Source: CAZGTQ01 sp964528575
Lineage (GTDB): Bacteria; Planctomycetota; UBA1135; GCA-002686595
DNA length: 14,521 nucleotides
Assembly: GCA_964528575.1 (NCBI GenBank)
Contig: CAZGTQ010000129.1
Location: 1-14,521, forward strand
Direction of reading: 5' to 3'
The notes beneath the pieces were generated by a model. It did no database searches. It saw nothing but the letters and a program-made list of their open reading frames with translations, and had not been told where the DNA came from. A program made the translations under genes and the position numbers. This document shows positions 6,559-12,480 of this stretch, piece after piece; position 1 is the first letter of the stretch; every line of letters starts with the position of its first letter.

Positions 6559-7806
6559 TCACTTCGGCGGCTCCCAAAGGGCGCGGACGGGGACGGCGAA
6601 GAGCTTGTCGCCGAAGCCCACGCTCGTCTCTCCGTCGTAGAGGACGACTCCCGCCGCGAAGGATGGGCCGGCGGCGCTCGCGAGCCTGCGCAGCCCTCGG
6701 AAGTCGCTCGCCTTGACGCTGGCAGCGGCTTTCACTTCGATGCCGGCGACGCGGCGGCCGCGCTCGAGCACGACGTCGACCTCGTAGCCGTCCTTGTCTC
6801 GAAAATGATGGAAGCGAATCGGTTGCTCGCTGCCGCTCCCCTGTCGGCGCAGCTCCTGCAGAACGAACGTCTCGAGGAGCTGGCCCAGCGCGGCGCGGTC
6901 GGAACGGAGCGAGGCCGCGTCCAACCCGAGCAGCATCGTCGCGACGCCCGTGTCGGTGACGTGCAGCTTCGGCGTCTTGACGAGCCGGCTGAGTCGGTTG
7001 CGGTGCCACGGCGGCAACTCCTCGACGAGGAACACGCGCTCGAGGAGCGTGACGTACTCACGGATGGTCGGCCGGCTCAGTTGGAACGGGCTCGCGAGGT
7101 CGGTCACGTTGAGCAAGCGCGCCGTCTGCCCCGCAGCGAGTGCGAGGAGGCGGGGTAAGGCATCCAGGGAAGCGATGCGCGCCAGCTCGCGTACGTCGCG
7201 CTGCACCATGGTCTCGACGTAGTCGCCGTACCAGGCCGCGCGCCTGCGAGGCGTAGCTCGCGCGAGCGCCGCGGGGTAGCCGCCGGCCACGATCCTCTCC
7301 GCGAGGTTCGTCCCGAGACGCTCGAACCTCCGTGTTCCGAAAGCGGCTTCGAACAGCGCGTCGAGGAAGGTGGCCTCCCTCCGCTCGATCTCGGACTGAG
7401 CGAACGGGTGCAGGCGCACGAGCGCAACCCGGCCCGCGAGCGAGTCCGCGAGCCTCGGCAGGAGCAGGACGTTGGCGGAGCCGGTGAGCAGAAAGCGTCC
7501 GGGAGTGCGATCCCGGTCCAGCGCCACTTTCAGGGCGGCGAAGAGGCCCGGGACGCGCTGGATCTCGTCGAGGATCGCCCGGTCCGGCAGGTCGTCGACG
7601 AACCCGGTCGGATCGGATTCCCCGGCGGCCCGGACGACGTCGTCGTCGAAGGTGTAGTAGGAGTAGCCGAGCCGGTTCCCGACCTCCTGAGCGAGCGTCG
7701 TCTTCCCGCACTGGCGCGGCCCGTGGATCAGGACGGCGGGGCTGTCGTCGAGCGCTTCGAGGAGACGATCCTCCACGAGCCGGGGCACCACGGCGGCCGA
7801 ATCCAT
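6559..7806 (-). CDS. AAA family ATPase with DUF4143 (nuclease-fold) C-terminal domain
   Basis: A 415-residue protein of the widespread AAA_14/DUF4143 family, whose cellular role is not established. The ATPase half shows Walker A GPRQCGKTT (29-37), Walker B RAILDEIQ (76-83) and a sensor-type LTGSAN (107-112). A winged-helix-like part follows (about 225-260), then the DUF4143 region with E312 in LETF, D344 in YEVDV and E357-x-K359 in IEVKA, the pattern of a PD-(D/E)xK nuclease fold. The start chosen is the ATG at 7806. An in-frame TTG at 7860 would add 18 residues that run through a repeat array and do not resemble the family. No Shine-Dalgarno is present. The gene is complete, faces ppk1, and uses fewer GC-ending codons than its neighbours, suggesting acquisition by transfer. 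A defence or toxin-antitoxin link is possible but not shown. Confidence 0.87.
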   Translation of the reverse strand: MDSAAVVPRLVEDRLLEALDDSPAVLIHGPRQCGKTTLAQEVGNRLGYSYYTFDDDVVRAAGESDPTGFVDDLPDRAILDEIQRVPGLFAALKVALDRDRTPGRFLLTGSANVLLLPRLADSLAGRVALVRLHPFAQSEIERREATFLDALFEAAFGTRRFERLGTNLAERIVAGGYPAALARATPRRRAAWYGDYVETMVQRDVRELARIASLDALPRLLALAAGQTARLLNVTDLASPFQLSRPTIREYVTLLERVFLVEELPPWHRNRLSRLVKTPKLHVTDTGVATMLLGLDAASLRSDRAALGQLLETFVLQELRRQGSGSEQPIRFHHFRDKDGYEVDVVLERGRRVAGIEVKAAASVKASDFRGLRRLASAAGPSFAAGVVLYDGETSVGFGDKLFAVPVRALWEPPK

Positions 7807-7807
7807 G

Positions 7808-7899
7808 CGGCTGATCGTAAGGATGTGGGTCGGCTGATTGAAAGGTTTGGTCTCGGCCAATCGAAAGGTTTCGTCCCGGCTGTCCGAAAGCTCCGCGCG
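7808..7899 (-). repeat. four degenerate 23-bp direct repeats upstream of the AAA ATPase gene
   Basis: Units at 7808-7830, 7831-7853, 7854-7876 and 7877-7899 abut without spacers. On the + strand each begins CGGC and shares the core CGGCTGATCGAAAGGTTT. Units 2 and 3 agree at 18 of 23 positions and units 1 and 2 at 16 of 23; unit 4 is weaker. Unit 1 ends one base from the ATPase start codon and contains its candidate -10 hexamer. Exact phase and position suggest an operator array or iteron-like binding site. Since 23 is not a multiple of three, the array is not a protein repeat. Confidence 0.7.
7814..7819 (-). promoter_or_regulatory. candidate -10 hexamer (TACGAT) of the AAA ATPase gene
   Basis: On the - strand, TACGAT ends seven bases before the ATG at 7806, in the context CCTTACGATCAGCCGC. 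It matches four of six positions of the sigma-70 -10 consensus. The best candidate -35 at 17-base spacing is TTCAAT, a weak match. The position would start transcription at or next to the ATG, consistent with the absence of a Shine-Dalgarno sequence. The sulfatase gene has the same TTACGATC before its ATG. Confidence 0.35.
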
Positions 7900-7936
7900 C
7901 GTCTCCGCAGGCGCCGCGCACGACGGCCGCGAGCCC

Positions 7937-9484
7937 CTACTCCCGGAACGCCAGGCGCATCCCCACGCTCTCCCAGGCTGCGGCCTCGCTCTCGAGGTCT
8001 GCGGTCGAGAGCGGGTGGCGCTCGAGCCAGCCGTCCGGGAAGCTCAGCTCGAGCGCGCGCGGGCGGGCCTTCATCTGGAGCGGCGGGAGCGGGGTCGTGC
8101 TGCGCGCGCGGTGCAGCGCGACCGCGAGTCGGAGCAGGAGCGCGAGGCGCATCGACACCTCGGCGCGCTCGACCGGCAGGCGCTCGAACGCCTGCGCGTG
8201 GATCGAGCGGCGGTGCGTCAGCACGAGCGCCCCGAGGCCGATCTGGTCCTCGCGCGAGAAGCCCGGCAGGTCGGAGTTCTCGACGAGATACGCGCCGTGC
8301 TTGTGGTAGCCCGAATAGCGCAGCGCGATGCCGATCTCGTGCAGGCGCGCCGCCCACGAGAGGAGCTGGCGGCCCGCGCGGCGCTCGACGCCCCACGGCT
8401 CCGCGACCTGGTCGAGGAACGCGAGAGCGGTCGCTTCGACGCGCGCGGCCTGGTCGACGTCGACGTGGAAACGCTCGCTCATGCGCTGGATCGTGCGCTC
8501 GCGGATGTCGTCCTCGCGGATGCGGCCGAGCAGGTCGTACAGGAGCCCCTCGCGCAGCGCCCACTCCGACGTCGTCATGCGGTCGATGCCGAGCGCCTTG
8601 AAGAGGCCCGAGAGGATCGCGACGCCGCCCGCGAGGACCGGCTTGCGCTCGTCCTTGAGGCCCGGGAGCGTGAGCCGATCGGCGTGCTCCGCGGCGTAGA
8701 GCGCGCGGCGCAATTGCCGCAGTCCTTCCGGCGTGATGCCCGACTCGCTCCAGCCCGACTCGCGCAGGATCGCGTCGACGGCGAGCGCCGTGCCGGACGA
8801 GCCGATGCACGTCTGCCAGCCGCGCTCGCGGTACGCGCGCTCGACAGGCTCGAGCTCGAGACGCGCGGCGACGCGCGCGCGGTCCATGCGCTTCTTCGTG
8901 ACCCGGCCGCCGGGGAAGAACTCCTTCGTGAAGCCGAGATGCCCCATGTAGAGGCTGTCGAGCAGGAGCGGCTCGAGCCCGTCGCCGAGGATCAGCTCCG
9001 TGCTCCCGCCGCCGATGTCGATCACGAGCCGGCGGCCGCCGCCCGCGCCGACGTCGTGCGCGACGCCGAGGTAGATCAGGCGGGCCTCCTCGCGGCCGGG
9101 GAGCACCTCGATCGGGTGCCCGAGCGCCTCCGACGCGCGGCGCAGGAAGCGGGCGGTGCCGCGGGCGGCGCGGAACGTGTTCGTGCCGACCGCGCGCACC
9201 TGCGTCGGGTGCAGGTCGCGCAGGCGCTGGCCGAAGCCCGCCAGACACGTGATCGCCCGCTCCTCGACCTCCTCGGAGAGCCTGCCACTCTCGTCCAGGC
9301 CGTCGCCGAGCGCCACCCGCTGCTTCAGCCGGTCGACGACGCGCGGCTCGTCGCCGGCGAGGCGTGCGACCAGGAGATGGAACGAGTTCGAGCCCAGGTC
9401 CACCGCGGCGACGACCGTCCCCGGCGGCGCGTCCGTCGCCTGCTCGGGGGCCTCGATCGGGGCCGGGAGGTGGGTGCCGGACAT
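7937..9484 (-). CDS. ppx: exopolyphosphatase / guanosine pentaphosphatase (Ppx/GppA family)
   Basis: A 515-residue protein, close to the 513 residues of E. coli Ppx. It removes terminal phosphate from polyphosphate, and some members hydrolyse pppGpp. The sugar-kinase-like fold is seen in VDLGSNSFHLLVA (28-40) and DIGGGSTELI (156-165). REEARLIYLGV (131-141) carries the catalytic glutamate of the family. GSSGTA follows further on. The C-terminal half has the helical HD-like domain, with LHEIG and GYHKHGAYLVENS. The start is the ATG at 9484: the frame stays open upstream to 9634, but that stretch encodes an Arg-rich tail unlike the family and runs into the divergent gene's start. No Shine-Dalgarno is present. 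It is divergent from phnD and near ppk1. Sequence alone does not separate Ppx from GppA; ppk1 nearby favours Ppx. Confidence 0.9.
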   Translation of the reverse strand: MSGTHLPAPIEAPEQATDAPPGTVVAAVDLGSNSFHLLVARLAGDEPRVVDRLKQRVALGDGLDESGRLSEEVEERAITCLAGFGQRLRDLHPTQVRAVGTNTFRAARGTARFLRRASEALGHPIEVLPGREEARLIYLGVAHDVGAGGGRRLVIDIGGGSTELILGDGLEPLLLDSLYMGHLGFTKEFFPGGRVTKKRMDRARVAARLELEPVERAYRERGWQTCIGSSGTALAVDAILRESGWSESGITPEGLRQLRRALYAAEHADRLTLPGLKDERKPVLAGGVAILSGLFKALGIDRMTTSEWALREGLLYDLLGRIREDDIRERTIQRMSERFHVDVDQAARVEATALAFLDQVAEPWGVERRAGRQLLSWAARLHEIGIALRYSGYHKHGAYLVENSDLPGFSREDQIGLGALVLTHRRSIHAQAFERLPVERAEVSMRLALLLRLAVALHRARSTTPLPPLQMKARPRALELSFPDGWLERHPLSTADLESEAAAWESVGMRLAFRE

Positions 9485-9490
9485 TTGTCG

Positions 9491-9496
9491 CGTATA
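9491..9496 (-). promoter_or_regulatory. candidate extended -10 (TGCTATACG) of the ppx-like gene
   Basis: Read on the - strand, TGC-TATACG lies with six bases between the hexamer and the ATG at 9484. The TG one base upstream is the extended -10 signature. Transcription would begin at about the A of the ATG, giving a leaderless message, and no Shine-Dalgarno competes with this reading. The best -35 at 17 bases (TGGATC) is poor. Confidence 0.42.
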
Positions 9497-9498
9497 GC

Positions 9499-9516
9499 AT
9501 CGGCTCGCGGAGCGAT
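9499..9516. repeat. short imperfect inverted repeat beside the ppx-like promoter
   Basis: ATCG-G-CTC pairs with GAG-CGAT around GCG: seven pairs with one bulged G. It lies directly upstream of the candidate -10 of the phosphatase gene, inside the 151-base region shared with divergent phnD. It could be an operator, but short GC-rich palindromes are frequent here by chance. Confidence 0.2.
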
Positions 9517-9542
9517 CCAGCGCGACGGAACGGGCCGAAGTC

Positions 9543-9597
9543 TTGACGGAGAATTCGCGGACCCTTCTCCTGCTCGCCACGCGCGCGGGGGTAGCGT
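9543..9597 (+). promoter_or_regulatory. possible promoter region of the phnDCE operon (weak)
   Basis: A good -35-like TTGACG lies at 9543-9548, but no -10 match sits at normal spacing (the hexamer there is TCTCCT). A -10-like TAGCGT at 9592-9597 has no -35 partner. I see no Pho-box-like direct repeat. The region must hold the phnD promoter because the upstream gene is divergent, but the exact elements are not resolved. Confidence 0.2.
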
Positions 9598-9635
9598 GAC
9601 CCGGCGCATCCCCCCGGATCCCTGCCGAGCCCATC

Positions 9636-10604
9636 GTGAACCGACTCGCCCCGCTCGCGTCCCTCGCGCTCGCCGCCCTGCTCCCGTCCTGCGGCCAGGC
9701 TACCGTCGGCAGCGCCGACCGCCCGCTGAGGATGTTCTTCGTGCCGTCGGTCGACGCCGAGACGATCGCCCTGAGCGCCGACCAGCTCGTCGAGCACGTC
9801 GAGCGACACGTCAGCCAGGAGCTGTACGGCGCCGACGAGGGCTTCTACGTCGAGTACTCGATCCCGACGAGCTACGTCGCCGTCGTCGAGGCGTTCGGCA
9901 CCGGCCGCGCCGACTTCGCGGCGATCAACACGTTCAGCTACATCCTCGCCAAGGACATCAAGAAGTACCCGGTCGCGCCGGTCGTGCGCGTCGTGCGCGG
10001 CGAGGGCGAGACGTCCTACAAGGGCCAGATCATCGCGCGCGCCGACAGCGGGATCGAGACGATCCGCGACCTCGAGGGCCGCACGTTCGCCTACACCGAT
10101 CCCGCGTCGACCGCCGGCTACATCCTCGCGTCGGCGCTGTTCGAGCGCGAGGGCGTGAAGCTCGGCGAGGCGACGTTCGCGTCGAAGCACGACAACGTCG
10201 TCACGAAGGTCTACCAGGGACAGGTCGACGCCGGAGCGACGTACTACAGCCCGCCCGCGCTCGAGAACGGCATCGAGCGCATCCGCGACGCCCGCGCGCG
10301 CGTCAAGACGCAGTTCCCGGACGTCGAGGAGAAGGTGCGCATCATCGGCTTCACCGCCGACGCGCCCAACGAGCCGTGGATCGTGCGCACCAACCTCTAC
10401 GACGATCCCGCGCTGCAGGAGCGCGTCGTCGACGCGATCCGCGAGGCGCTGCTCTCCTTCGCCGCGACCGAGGGGGGCCGCGTCGCGCTCGACGAGCTGT
10501 ACGACATCACGGGCCTCGCGCCGGCCGACGACGCCGACTACGACCAGCTCCGCGCGCTCGTGCTCGACACCGAGGTCGACCTCGCGAGCGCCGTCGGCGG
10601 CTGA
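9636..10604 (+). CDS. phnD: PhnD-type substrate-binding lipoprotein of a phosphonate/phosphite ABC importer
   Basis: A 322-residue extracytoplasmic binding protein. The first 19 residues form a short lipoprotein signal ending in the lipobox LPSC, with Cys19 as the lipidated residue. The body has the PhnD pattern: FFVPSVDAET near the start of the mature part, SYVAVVEAFGTGRADFAAIN, a first-lobe segment FSYILAK, then GQIIARADSGIETIRDLEGR and FAYTDPASTAGYILA. PhnD proteins capture phosphonates or phosphite and deliver them to the PhnE permease. The start is GTG at 9636; no earlier in-frame start exists and the next ATG would remove the signal. It is the first gene of an apparent three-gene operon, with 15 bases to phnC. 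No phosphonate lyase or phosphite dehydrogenase lies in the window, so the substrate stays open. Confidence 0.87.
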   Translation: MNRLAPLASLALAALLPSCGQATVGSADRPLRMFFVPSVDAETIALSADQLVEHVERHVSQELYGADEGFYVEYSIPTSYVAVVEAFGTGRADFAAINTFSYILAKDIKKYPVAPVVRVVRGEGETSYKGQIIARADSGIETIRDLEGRTFAYTDPASTAGYILASALFEREGVKLGEATFASKHDNVVTKVYQGQVDAGATYYSPPALENGIERIRDARARVKTQFPDVEEKVRIIGFTADAPNEPWIVRTNLYDDPALQERVVDAIREALLSFAATEGGRVALDELYDITGLAPADDADYDQLRALVLDTEVDLASAVGG

Positions 10605-10619
10605 GCGGCGACCCGCGCG

Positions 10620-11387
10620 TTGGGCTCCTTCCTCGAGGTCCGCGGCCTCACGAAGGTCTACGACAACGCGGTGCGCGCGCTCGACGGCGTCGACTTCGCC
10701 GTGGAACGCGGCGAGTTCGTCGCGGTGATCGGGCTCTCCGGGTCCGGCAAGTCGACGCTCCTGCGCTGCATCAACCGGCTGATCGATCCGAGCGCCGGCC
10801 GCGTCCTGCTCGACGGCGCCGACGTCACCGCGATGCGCGGCCGCGAGCTGCGCGCCACGCGCCGGCGCATCGGGATGATCTTCCAGCAGTTCAACCTGAT
10901 CCCGCGGCGCAGCGTGCTGACGAACGTGCTGCTCGGGAGCCTGGGACGCGCGTCGACCGTCCGCAGCCTGGCCGGGCGCTTCGACCCCGCCGACCGCGCC
11001 AAGGCGCTCGAGTTCCTCGACCTCGTCGGGCTCGCCGAGAAGGCCGCGGTGCGCGCGGACGAGCTCAGCGGCGGCCAGCAGCAGCGCGTCGCGATCGCGC
11101 GCTCGCTCATGCAGGCGCCGGACATGCTGCTCGCCGACGAGCCGGTCGCGAGCCTCGATCCCGCCACGTCGCACTCGGTGATGCGCCACCTCGAGACCGT
11201 CAACCGCGACCTCGGCATGACGATCCTGTGCAACCTGCACTTCCTCTCGCTCGTGCGCGCGTACGCGACGCGGGCGATCGCGCTCAAGGACGGCCGCATC
11301 GTGTTCGACGGCGCGGCGAGCGAGATCGACGAGGAACGTTTCCGCGCGATCTACGGCCAGGACGCGATCGAGGTGGGCATCGAATGA
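10620..11387 (+). CDS. phnC: PhnC-type ABC transporter ATP-binding protein
   Basis: A 255-residue ABC ATPase that energises the importer formed with PhnE. Motifs in order: Walker A GLSGSGKST (38-46), Q-loop FQQFNLIPR, signature LSGGQQQRVAIARSLMQ, Walker B MLLADEPVASLDP, and the H-loop in ILCNLHFLSLV. The C-N-L-H form of the H-loop and the P-x-x-S-V-L-T-N-V-L-x-G segment are typical of PhnC. The start is the rare TTG at 10620, giving MGSFLEVRGLTKVYD, which is where this family begins; no ATG or GTG nearby fits. No ribosome binding site is clear before it. Its stop overlaps the phnE start (ATGA at 11384-11387), so the two are probably translationally coupled. Confidence 0.93.
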   Translation: MGSFLEVRGLTKVYDNAVRALDGVDFAVERGEFVAVIGLSGSGKSTLLRCINRLIDPSAGRVLLDGADVTAMRGRELRATRRRIGMIFQQFNLIPRRSVLTNVLLGSLGRASTVRSLAGRFDPADRAKALEFLDLVGLAEKAAVRADELSGGQQQRVAIARSLMQAPDMLLADEPVASLDPATSHSVMRHLETVNRDLGMTILCNLHFLSLVRAYATRAIALKDGRIVFDGAASEIDEERFRAIYGQDAIEVGIE

Positions 11388-12442
11388 GCGAGCTGTTCGA
11401 GGAGCGCGTGCAGGTGGAGCGGCGCCGCGGCTGGACGAAGGCGTGGATCGTCAACGCACTGCTCCTGCTGTACTTCCTGCTCGCGGCGCTCTTCTTGGTC
11501 GAGGGCATCGAGGGCGAGAGCGCGCTCACCGTCTACGCGTGGCTCGCGCTCGCCGCCGCGCTCGCCGGGGCGCTCTGGACGCTGGTCGCGACGTCGCCCG
11601 GCCGCGTCGTGATCGAGCGCACGAACCCCGTGCTGAAGCAGCTCGCGCGGAAGGGCGAGCGCCCGTGGCTGCGCACGCCGTCGGGGATCTTCACTGCGCT
11701 GCTCGGCGTCCTGACGCTCGTCGTCGGCGCGCGCGTGACCGACTTCAGCCTGCGCGAGCTGTTCAGCGCGGAAGGCCTCGGCGGGGCGCGGCGGATCTTC
11801 GGTGCGCTGATGCAGCCGAACCTCGAGATCATCGGGATCGTGCTCGCGAAGATGGCGGAGACGATCTTCATCGCGTTCGAGGCGACGCTGATCGCGGTGC
11901 CGATCGCGTTCGTCGCGAGCTTCCCGACGGCGCGCAACCTCGTGAAGGGGAGCGCGGCGGGGATGGCGAGCTACACCGCGCTGCGCCTGCTGTTCAACTT
12001 CATGCGCTCGGTCGAGCCGATCATCTGGGCGATCATCTTCTCGGTCTGGGTCGGCATCGGGCCGTTCGCGGGCATGCTCGCGCTCATGTTGCACTCGATC
12101 GCCGCGCTCGCGAAGCTGTACAGCGAGCAGATCGAGAACGTCGACCGCGGACCGATCGAGGCGATGGAGACGACGGGCGCCAACAAGCTCCAAGTGCTCT
12201 GGTACGGCGTGGTCCCGCAGATCGTGCTGCCGTACCTGTCGTTCACGATCTACCGCTGGGACATCAACGTGCGGATGGCGACGATCATCGGTCTCGTCGG
12301 AGGCGGCGGCGTCGGCACGCTCCTGATGCAGTACCAGGGGCTCGCCCGCTGGAACGAGGTCGGGACGATCGTGATCGTCATCGCGCTGGTCGTCTGGGCG
12401 ATGGACTACTTGAGCGCCAAGGTTCGCGAGGCGATCTACTGA
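11384..12442 (+). CDS. phnE: PhnE-type ABC transporter permease with N-terminal membrane extension
   Basis: A 352-residue inner-membrane permease. The core (about 135-352) has the BPD_transp_1 features: membrane segments near 158-180, 200-222, 227-246, 275-290 and 327-345. The EAA loop lies at about 248-283 (IENVDRGPIEAMETTGANKL onward), which docks to PhnC, and is followed by the glycine-rich GLVGGGGVGTLL. The first 120 residues are extra compared with E. coli PhnE (276 residues). They carry two hydrophobic helices (about 20-40 and 47-69), then a basic loop and a third helix near 101-117. The start at 11384 is set by the ATGA overlap and a GAGGTG eight bases upstream. Only one permease gene is present, so it would act as a homodimer. 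Family is secure; substrate is not. Confidence 0.9.
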   Translation: MSELFEERVQVERRRGWTKAWIVNALLLLYFLLAALFLVEGIEGESALTVYAWLALAAALAGALWTLVATSPGRVVIERTNPVLKQLARKGERPWLRTPSGIFTALLGVLTLVVGARVTDFSLRELFSAEGLGGARRIFGALMQPNLEIIGIVLAKMAETIFIAFEATLIAVPIAFVASFPTARNLVKGSAAGMASYTALRLLFNFMRSVEPIIWAIIFSVWVGIGPFAGMLALMLHSIAALAKLYSEQIENVDRGPIEAMETTGANKLQVLWYGVVPQIVLPYLSFTIYRWDINVRMATIIGLVGGGGVGTLLMQYQGLARWNEVGTIVIVIALVVWAMDYLSAKVREAIY

Positions 12443-12465
12443 GACCGGGACGAGCGCCCCGGGGT

Positions 12466-12471
12466 TACGAT
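12466..12471 (+). promoter_or_regulatory. candidate -10 hexamer (TACGAT) of the sulfatase gene
   Basis: TACGAT in the context GGTTACGATCGCGG ends nine bases before the ATG at 12481. The same TTACGATC occurs before the AAA ATPase gene on the other strand. There is no Shine-Dalgarno and no good -35. It may give the sulfatase its own transcript, although only 38 bases separate it from phnE. Confidence 0.33.
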
Positions 12472-12480
12472 CGCGGCCGC

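Noticed and set aside
7807..7860. TTG start at 7860 extending the AAA ATPase by 18 residues
   Set aside because: The extra codons run through the 23-bp repeat array and the candidate -10 hexamer. The family typically begins near the ATG-encoded MDSAAVVPRLVEDRLL.
9485..9634. 50-residue upstream extension of the ppx-like protein
   Set aside because: The extension is Arg/Ser-rich, unlike the family, and would cover the promoter region of divergent phnD. The ATG at 9484 gives the usual family length.
9485..9635. Pho box in front of phnD or the ppx-like gene
   Set aside because: A phosphate-starvation operator would fit the genes, but no CTGTCAT-like direct repeats with 11-base period are present.
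7728..11240. Open - strand frame of 1170 codons across ppx, phnD and phnC
   Set aside because: It is out of frame with the ppx-like gene on the same strand and antisense to phnD and phnC. The product is Arg-rich without recognisable motifs, so it is a composition artefact.
12445..12462. Hairpin between phnE and the sulfatase gene
   Set aside because: It is only a 5-bp stem (CCGGG with CCCGG) with an 8-base loop and no T tract, and is expected by chance at this GC content.
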